From Modestobacter sp. (GTDB taxonomy: Bacteria > Actinomycetota > Actinomycetes > Mycobacteriales > Geodermatophilaceae): 13,028 bases of DNA. Positions 9,181-13,028 of the stretch are shown here, piece after piece. A program made the position numbers and the translations under genes. Numbering within the stretch: position 1 is the stretch's first letter; each line of letters opens with the position of its first letter. Location of the stretch: positions 1 through 13,028 of the forward strand of contig JAOPWG010000292.1 in the NCBI GenBank assembly GCA_025965775.1. The letters run 5' to 3'. Under the pieces are notes generated by a model. It worked only from the letters and a program-made list of their open reading frames with translations. It was not told where the DNA came from and did not search any database.

Positions 9181-10752
9181 ATGACCGCGCACCGCCGCAC
9201 GCTGACCACCGTCAGCCTGGCCCTCGCCGGCCTGCTCGCCGCCCTCCTGGCGCTGGCCGGCTGCACCTCTTCCGGCGACGCCGGCACGGCGTCCGGCTCG
9301 GTGGCGGCCAGCGGCAGCACCGTGCCGCCGGCCACCGCGATCGACTGGACCGACTGCAACGACAAGATCCAGCCGATCATCGCCAACCGCCCCGGGTCGG
9401 ACCGCGCGCTGGCGTTCTCCTGCGGGACGACGACGGCGCCGGTCAGCTATGACGACCCCTCCGGCCCCACGCTCCAGCTGTTCATGGTCCGCGCCGTCCT
9501 CGCCGGGCAGGCCGACCGGAAGGGCTCACTCATGGTCAACCCCGGTGGCCCGGGCAGCTCGGCCACCGACGCGGCGATCCAGTCGGCGCTGACCCTGCCG
9601 GTCGACGTCCTGCAGCGCTTCGACATCGTCGGGGTGGACCCGCGCGGCGTGGGACTGTCCACCCCGGTCGAGTGCATCCCCGACCAGCAGAAGGACCAGA
9701 TCGCCGCCGCCGAACCGCGGCCCACCGCCCCCGAGCAGCTCGACGCCGCCTTCGCCCTGGCGAAGCAGGTGTCCGACGAGTGCAGCAAGAAGTACGGCAA
9801 GGCGCTCGGCGCCTTCAGCACCGTCGCCACCGCCCGGGACATGGACCGCGTGCGGGAGGCGCTCGGGGACCAGCAGCTCACCTACCTCGGCTACTCCTAC
9901 GGCACGACCCTGGGCTCGACGTACGCCGAGCTGTTCCCGGACCGGGTGCGGGCCCTGGTGCTCGACGGGGCGGTCGACCCCGACGCCGATGCGCAGGCCG
10001 CCGCCGAGGCCCGGGCGCAGGGTTTCGAGGCGGCGTTCGACGCCTTCGCCGCCAACTGCACCGGGCTGGTCGGGGGCTGCCCGGTCGGCGCGGACCCGAG
10101 GGCCTTCCTGAACGACGTGCTCACCCAGGCCGCGGCCACCCCCATCCCGAGCAGCCGCGCCGGGGAGACCCGGCAGGCCACGCCGGGCCTGGTGCTCACC
10201 GGCGTCCGGTCCGCGCTGTACCAGCCCAGCGCGTGGCCGCAGCTGGCCCAGGGGCTGGCCAGCGCGAAGAACGGCGACTCCGCCGGCATCCTCACCCTCG
10301 CCGACACCTATACCGGGCGGAACGAGGACGGCACCTACAGCAACGTCATCGACGCGAACCTGACGGTGGACTGCGCCGACACCGACGAGACGTTCAGCGC
10401 CGCGACCGTGCGCGGTCTGGTGGCCGACTGGAACGCGAAGTACCCGCTCTTCGGCGCGGACGCCGCGACCAGCCTCTACACCTGTTCGGCCTGGCAGGCC
10501 CCGCGCACGCCGGTGCCCCACCGGGACGCGCAGGGCAGCGCCCCCATCCTGGTCATCGGGACCCAGGGCGATCCGGTCACGCCGCTGCCCGGCGCGGTCG
10601 ACATGGCCCGCGACCTGACCAGCGGGGTGCTGCTGACCTGGCAGGGCAGCGGGCACACTGCCTATCCCAAGACCGACTGCGTGACCGCAGCGGTCGACGC
10701 GTACCTGATCGACCTGACCGCACCGCAGGCCGGGCTCACCTGCCCCGCCTGA
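9181..10752 (+). CDS. Lipoprotein alpha/beta hydrolase, tripeptidyl aminopeptidase (TAP)-like / Hip1-like protease
   Basis: The 523-residue exported serine hydrolase begins with a lipoprotein signal peptide: RR near the start, a Leu/Ala core and lipobox LAGC with acylated C28. The mature protein is an alpha/beta hydrolase with MVNPGGPGSS (oxyanion loop), DIVGVDPRGVGLS, nucleophile S239 in GYSYGT, D464 in GTQGDPVTPL and H492 in GSGHTAYPK. The last hundred residues are the TAP-like C-terminal domain (PF08386). Homologous lipoproteins include Streptomyces tripeptidyl aminopeptidases and mycobacterial CaeA/Hip1, cell-envelope serine proteases. Paired cysteines (NCTGLVGGC, CADT, YTCSA) suggest disulfides, which fits an extracytoplasmic site. 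ATG 9181 is chosen because the signal peptide starts there and a -10-like box lies just upstream. It is inserted between ligC and the polymerase gene without an obvious functional link. Exact peptide substrate is unknown. Confidence 0.92.
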   Translation: MTAHRRTLTTVSLALAGLLAALLALAGCTSSGDAGTASGSVAASGSTVPPATAIDWTDCNDKIQPIIANRPGSDRALAFSCGTTTAPVSYDDPSGPTLQLFMVRAVLAGQADRKGSLMVNPGGPGSSATDAAIQSALTLPVDVLQRFDIVGVDPRGVGLSTPVECIPDQQKDQIAAAEPRPTAPEQLDAAFALAKQVSDECSKKYGKALGAFSTVATARDMDRVREALGDQQLTYLGYSYGTTLGSTYAELFPDRVRALVLDGAVDPDADAQAAAEARAQGFEAAFDAFAANCTGLVGGCPVGADPRAFLNDVLTQAAATPIPSSRAGETRQATPGLVLTGVRSALYQPSAWPQLAQGLASAKNGDSAGILTLADTYTGRNEDGTYSNVIDANLTVDCADTDETFSAATVRGLVADWNAKYPLFGADAATSLYTCSAWQAPRTPVPHRDAQGSAPILVIGTQGDPVTPLPGAVDMARDLTSGVLLTWQGSGHTAYPKTDCVTAAVDAYLIDLTAPQAGLTCPA

Positions 10753-10792
10753 GCGGCGGCCCGGACGACCCGGCCTGACGAACGGAGCCCGC

Positions 10793-11860
10793 ATGGCCAG
10801 CAGCAAGGACGCCGTCGTGCTGCAGGTCGACGGACACGACGTGCGGGTCAGCAACCCGGAGAAGCCGTACTTCGCCGAGCAGGGCATCCGCAAGATCGAC
10901 GTCGTCGAGTACTTCATCGCCGTGGGCGAGGGCATCCTGTTCGCCCTCCGAGACCGGCCGACGACGTTGGAGCGCTGGCCGGGCGGGGTGTTCGAGGGGG
11001 CGCGGATCTCCACCCGGGTCGACAGCACCGGCGACGCGTTCTACCAGAAGCGGGTGCCCAAGAACGCCCCGGACTGGGTCCCGACCGCGCACATCACCTT
11101 CCCCAGCGGGCGGACGGCGGACGAGATCGCGCCGGACTCGGTCGCCGTCGTCGCCTGGGCGGCCAACCTCGGCACGCTGACGTTCCACCCCTGGCCGGTG
11201 TCCAAGGGCGACGTCGAACAGCCCGACCAGATCCGGATCGACCTGGACCCGCAGCCGGGCACCGACTTCTCCGACGCCGTCTGGGTGGCCCCGCACGTGC
11301 GGGAGCTGCTGCACGAGCTGGGCATGGAGGGCTGGCCGAAGACCTCCGGCGGCCGCGGGGTGCACGTCTACGTGCCGATCCAGCCGCGGTGGACCTTCCC
11401 CGAGGTCCGCCGCGCGGTGATCGCCTTCGGCCGGGAGCTGGAACGGCGCATCCCGGACCGGGTGACGATGAACTGGTGGAAGGAGGAGCGCGGCGAGAAG
11501 ATCTTCATCGACTACAACCAGATGGCCCGGGACCGCACGATCGCCTCGGCGTACTCGATCCGACCCAAGCCGCACGCGCCGGTCTCCGCCCCCCTCGACT
11601 GGGACGAGCTACCCGACGTGACGCCCTTCGACTTCGACGTGCGCACCATGCCCGCCCGCTTCGCCGCGGTCGGTGACAAGCACGCCGGCCTGGCCGACCA
11701 CGCCTTCGGCATCGAGCCGCTGCTGGAGCTGGCCGACCGGCAGGAACGTGATCTCGGTCTGGGCGAGATGCCCTATCCCCCGGACTACCCGAAGATGCCC
11801 GGCGAGCCGATGCGGGTGCAGCCGAGCCGGGCCAGGCGTTCCACCAGCGAAGGCGAGTGA
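10793..11860 (+). CDS. Stand-alone LigD-type polymerase domain protein (Prim-PolC/PolD1 type)
   Basis: The 355-residue protein is a single archaeo-eukaryotic-primase-type polymerase domain without ligase or nuclease parts. The three motifs are intact: IRIDLDP with metal ligands D150 and D152, KTSGGRGVHVYVPI with S185 and H191, and IFIDYNQ with D240. It starts NPEKPYF after a short lead, keeps RWPGGV, FYQKRVP and NLGTLTFHPWP, and ends with a basic, Ser/Arg-rich tail. Such enzymes add ribo- or deoxyribonucleotides in short gaps at breaks. In mycobacteria the comparable protein is encoded beside LigC and acts with it in excision repair, so a LigC partnership is the best inference. GGAG (10784-10787) lies five bases before ATG 10793. 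LigD's own polymerase domain is the alternative label, but no ligase domain is fused. Confidence 0.93.
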   Translation: MASSKDAVVLQVDGHDVRVSNPEKPYFAEQGIRKIDVVEYFIAVGEGILFALRDRPTTLERWPGGVFEGARISTRVDSTGDAFYQKRVPKNAPDWVPTAHITFPSGRTADEIAPDSVAVVAWAANLGTLTFHPWPVSKGDVEQPDQIRIDLDPQPGTDFSDAVWVAPHVRELLHELGMEGWPKTSGGRGVHVYVPIQPRWTFPEVRRAVIAFGRELERRIPDRVTMNWWKEERGEKIFIDYNQMARDRTIASAYSIRPKPHAPVSAPLDWDELPDVTPFDFDVRTMPARFAAVGDKHAGLADHAFGIEPLLELADRQERDLGLGEMPYPPDYPKMPGEPMRVQPSRARRSTSEGE

Positions 11861-11915
11861 TTCCCGGCAGGAGACGGCACGAGCACGGCGCCTCTTCCCC
11901 GGATCCCCTCCCTGC

Positions 11916-12480
11916 GTGGCGATCCGGCTCGGGGACCTGCTGGCGTCGTTTCGTCGGCACCTACGCGCGGCCAGCGAGGCGCCCCGCACCATCGAGCTAT
12001 ACGGCCAGAGCGTCCGTTACTTCAGTCGCCGGCTGGCCGAGCACGACCGGCCGGAGACCCTGGACGAGCTGACCGGCATGCACTCAGCGCCTGGCTCGCG
12101 GAGAACTGCCAGCTCAGCACGGAGGCCGCCCGGCTGCGCGGAATGCGGCGGTTCTGCCGGTGGCTGGTGAGCGAAGGTGAACTGGACCGGGCGCGCCAAC
12201 GGAGGGCATCGAGATCGCGGTGGCGCCGGACAAGCCGGTGCCGATCCTCAGCGACGCGGAGATCGCCGTGTTGCTGAAGACGTGCGCCGTCGGCCGGGGT
12301 TCGTCCGGGGACGTTCGCTCGCCCGATATTTCTCGGCCGCCGCGACGAGGTGATCTTCCGTCTGCTGCTCGACACCGGCGTCCGGGTCTCGGAGTTGGTC
12401 GGGCCCCTGCTGCCCGGGCGTGGACCCGAGATCACGGCGCTCGATCCTGCCGGGGCGGGGGGTGACCCGGCTCGGGGCGC
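11916..12480 (+). pseudogene. Decayed tyrosine recombinase/integrase, multiply frameshifted and truncated
   Basis: Starting at a possible GTG (11916), the plus strand reads VAIRLGDLLASFRRHLRAA, then RTIELYGQSVRYFSRRLAEH. These are the helices of the SAM-like core-binding domain of phage-type integrases. A frameshift near 12080 leads to LSAWLAENCQLSTEAARLRG and MRRFCRWLVSEGELDRA. An extra GC near 12193 shifts to APTEGIEIAVAPDKPVPILSDAEIAVLLKTC. A third shift near 12330 gives FLGRRDEVIFRLLLDTGVRVSEL (12329-12395), which contains the first catalytic Arg. The sequence then dissolves, and the HxxR and Tyr motifs are missing. It lies 55 bases after the polymerase gene and faces the crotonase gene. 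The gene cannot make an active enzyme. I see no tRNA or attachment-site repeat in the window that would mark an element. Confidence 0.85.
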
Positions 12481-12513
12481 CATCAGGGCGGAACCGTGGT
12501 GGGCATGCGGTGC

Positions 12514-13028
12514 CTAGCTCCGGGCCCATGTGAACATGGGTGCGCGCTTCTCGAGGAAGGCCCGGGGTCCCTCCAGGCGGTCGACGCTCGTCGTCCACTC
12601 ACGGACCCACTGATCGAAGATCGCCTGCGCAGCGGGGCCGTCCGCGCCGTCCACTACCGCGTTGATCGTCTCCTTCGCGGAGGCTTGCGTGAGCGGCGAG
12701 GCGGCCAGCAGGGAATCGATCAGCTCCTCGACGTGGTCGTCCAGAGCAGCCGCAGCGACCACGGTCTCGACCAGCCGAATGCTCTGTGCTTCCGCCGCGT
12801 CGATCTTCGCGCCGGTGAACAGCAGCCGACTCGCCTGCCCCGCACCGACGAGCGCGACCAGCGTCCGGATCGAGGTGGCGTGGTAGACGATTCCCATCTT
12901 CGCCGGCGGTATCGAGAACACGGCGGACTCGTCAGCGGCCCGGATGTCACAGGCGACGGCGATCTGCACGCCCCCGCCCATGCAGTGCCCGCGGATCTTG
13001 GCGACCGTCGGGATCGGCACCTCACGGA
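12514..13028 (-). CDS. Crotonase (enoyl-CoA hydratase/isomerase) family protein, C-terminal part
   Basis: The minus-strand frame is open from the right edge of the window to the stop complementary to 12514-12516, giving about 171 residues of a family usually 250-290 long. It begins VPIPTVAKIRGHCMGGGVQIAVACDIRAA, where GHCMGGG is the oxyanion-hole loop and CDIRAA the following strand. It continues with FSIPPAKMGIVYHATSIRTLVALVGAGQASRLLFTG, KIDAAEAQSIRLVETV and the C-terminal helices with PLTQASAKETI and GPRAFLEKRAPMF. The two glutamates of classical hydratases appear to be replaced (Pro at 12904-12906 or its neighbour, and Arg before LLFTG), so hydration of enoyl-CoA is doubtful; another acyl-CoA reaction is possible. 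The GTG at 13018-13020 is internal, since conserved sequence continues upstream. It converges on the integrase remnant. Confidence 0.9.
   Translation of the reverse strand, partial: REVPIPTVAKIRGHCMGGGVQIAVACDIRAADESAVFSIPPAKMGIVYHATSIRTLVALVGAGQASRLLFTGAKIDAAEAQSIRLVETVVAAAALDDHVEELIDSLLAASPLTQASAKETINAVVDGADGPAAQAIFDQWVREWTTSVDRLEGPRAFLEKRAPMFTWARS

Noticed and set aside
12525..12540. Palindrome CCCATGT-GA-ACATGGG as a terminator or operator
   Set aside because: It is only 7 bp per arm with a 2-base loop and lies within the last codons of the crotonase gene, so coding chance is enough to explain it.

Overview
This is a very GC-rich actinobacterial chromosome segment. GTG starts, GTGA overlaps, leaderless-type start signals, a treX-treY-treZ trehalose pathway, an Rpf/LysM muralytic enzyme and a LigC / Prim-Pol DNA repair pair all point that way. 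A Geodermatophilaceae-like or related soil actinomycete is my best guess, but the genus is inference only.

Left part (1-2922): the 3' end of glgX/treX (glycogen debranching) overlaps treY (maltooligosyl trehalose synthase) by 4 bases. A perfect 12-bp GC hairpin closes this unit five bases after the treY stop. Middle (2923-5500): a block of unrelated DNA separates treY from treZ. It holds a leader with a clear match to the c-di-AMP (ydaO-yuaA) riboswitch, the secreted Rpf-domain + LysM enzyme it should control, a second strong hairpin terminator, and then two wrecked genes lying head to head: a membrane protein remnant on the minus strand and a phosphoesterase (PF04185) remnant on the plus strand, with a hexamer repeat at its deletion scar.

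Right part (5501-11860): treZ (maltooligosyltrehalose trehalohydrolase) has its own ribosome binding site. It is followed with almost no spacing by a RibD C-terminal-type reductase and the ATP-dependent DNA ligase LigC. A leaderless-looking lipoprotein serine hydrolase of the tripeptidyl aminopeptidase/Hip1 type comes next, then a stand-alone LigD-type polymerase domain protein (Prim-PolC/PolD1 type). LigC and this polymerase are known partners in mycobacterial excision repair, and here they flank the protease. The far right holds a multiply frameshifted, truncated tyrosine recombinase (11916-12480) and, converging on it, the C-terminal part of a crotonase-family enzyme that runs off the window.

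TreX, TreY and TreZ together turn glycogen-type alpha-glucan into trehalose, an osmolyte and desiccation protectant. The riboswitch would tie the muralytic enzyme in between to c-di-AMP, a messenger of osmotic and potassium status. The strongest non-routine signals are this riboswitch with almost no space before the start codon, the split trehalose cluster, the head-to-head deletion scar, and the LigC/Prim-Pol neighbourhood.
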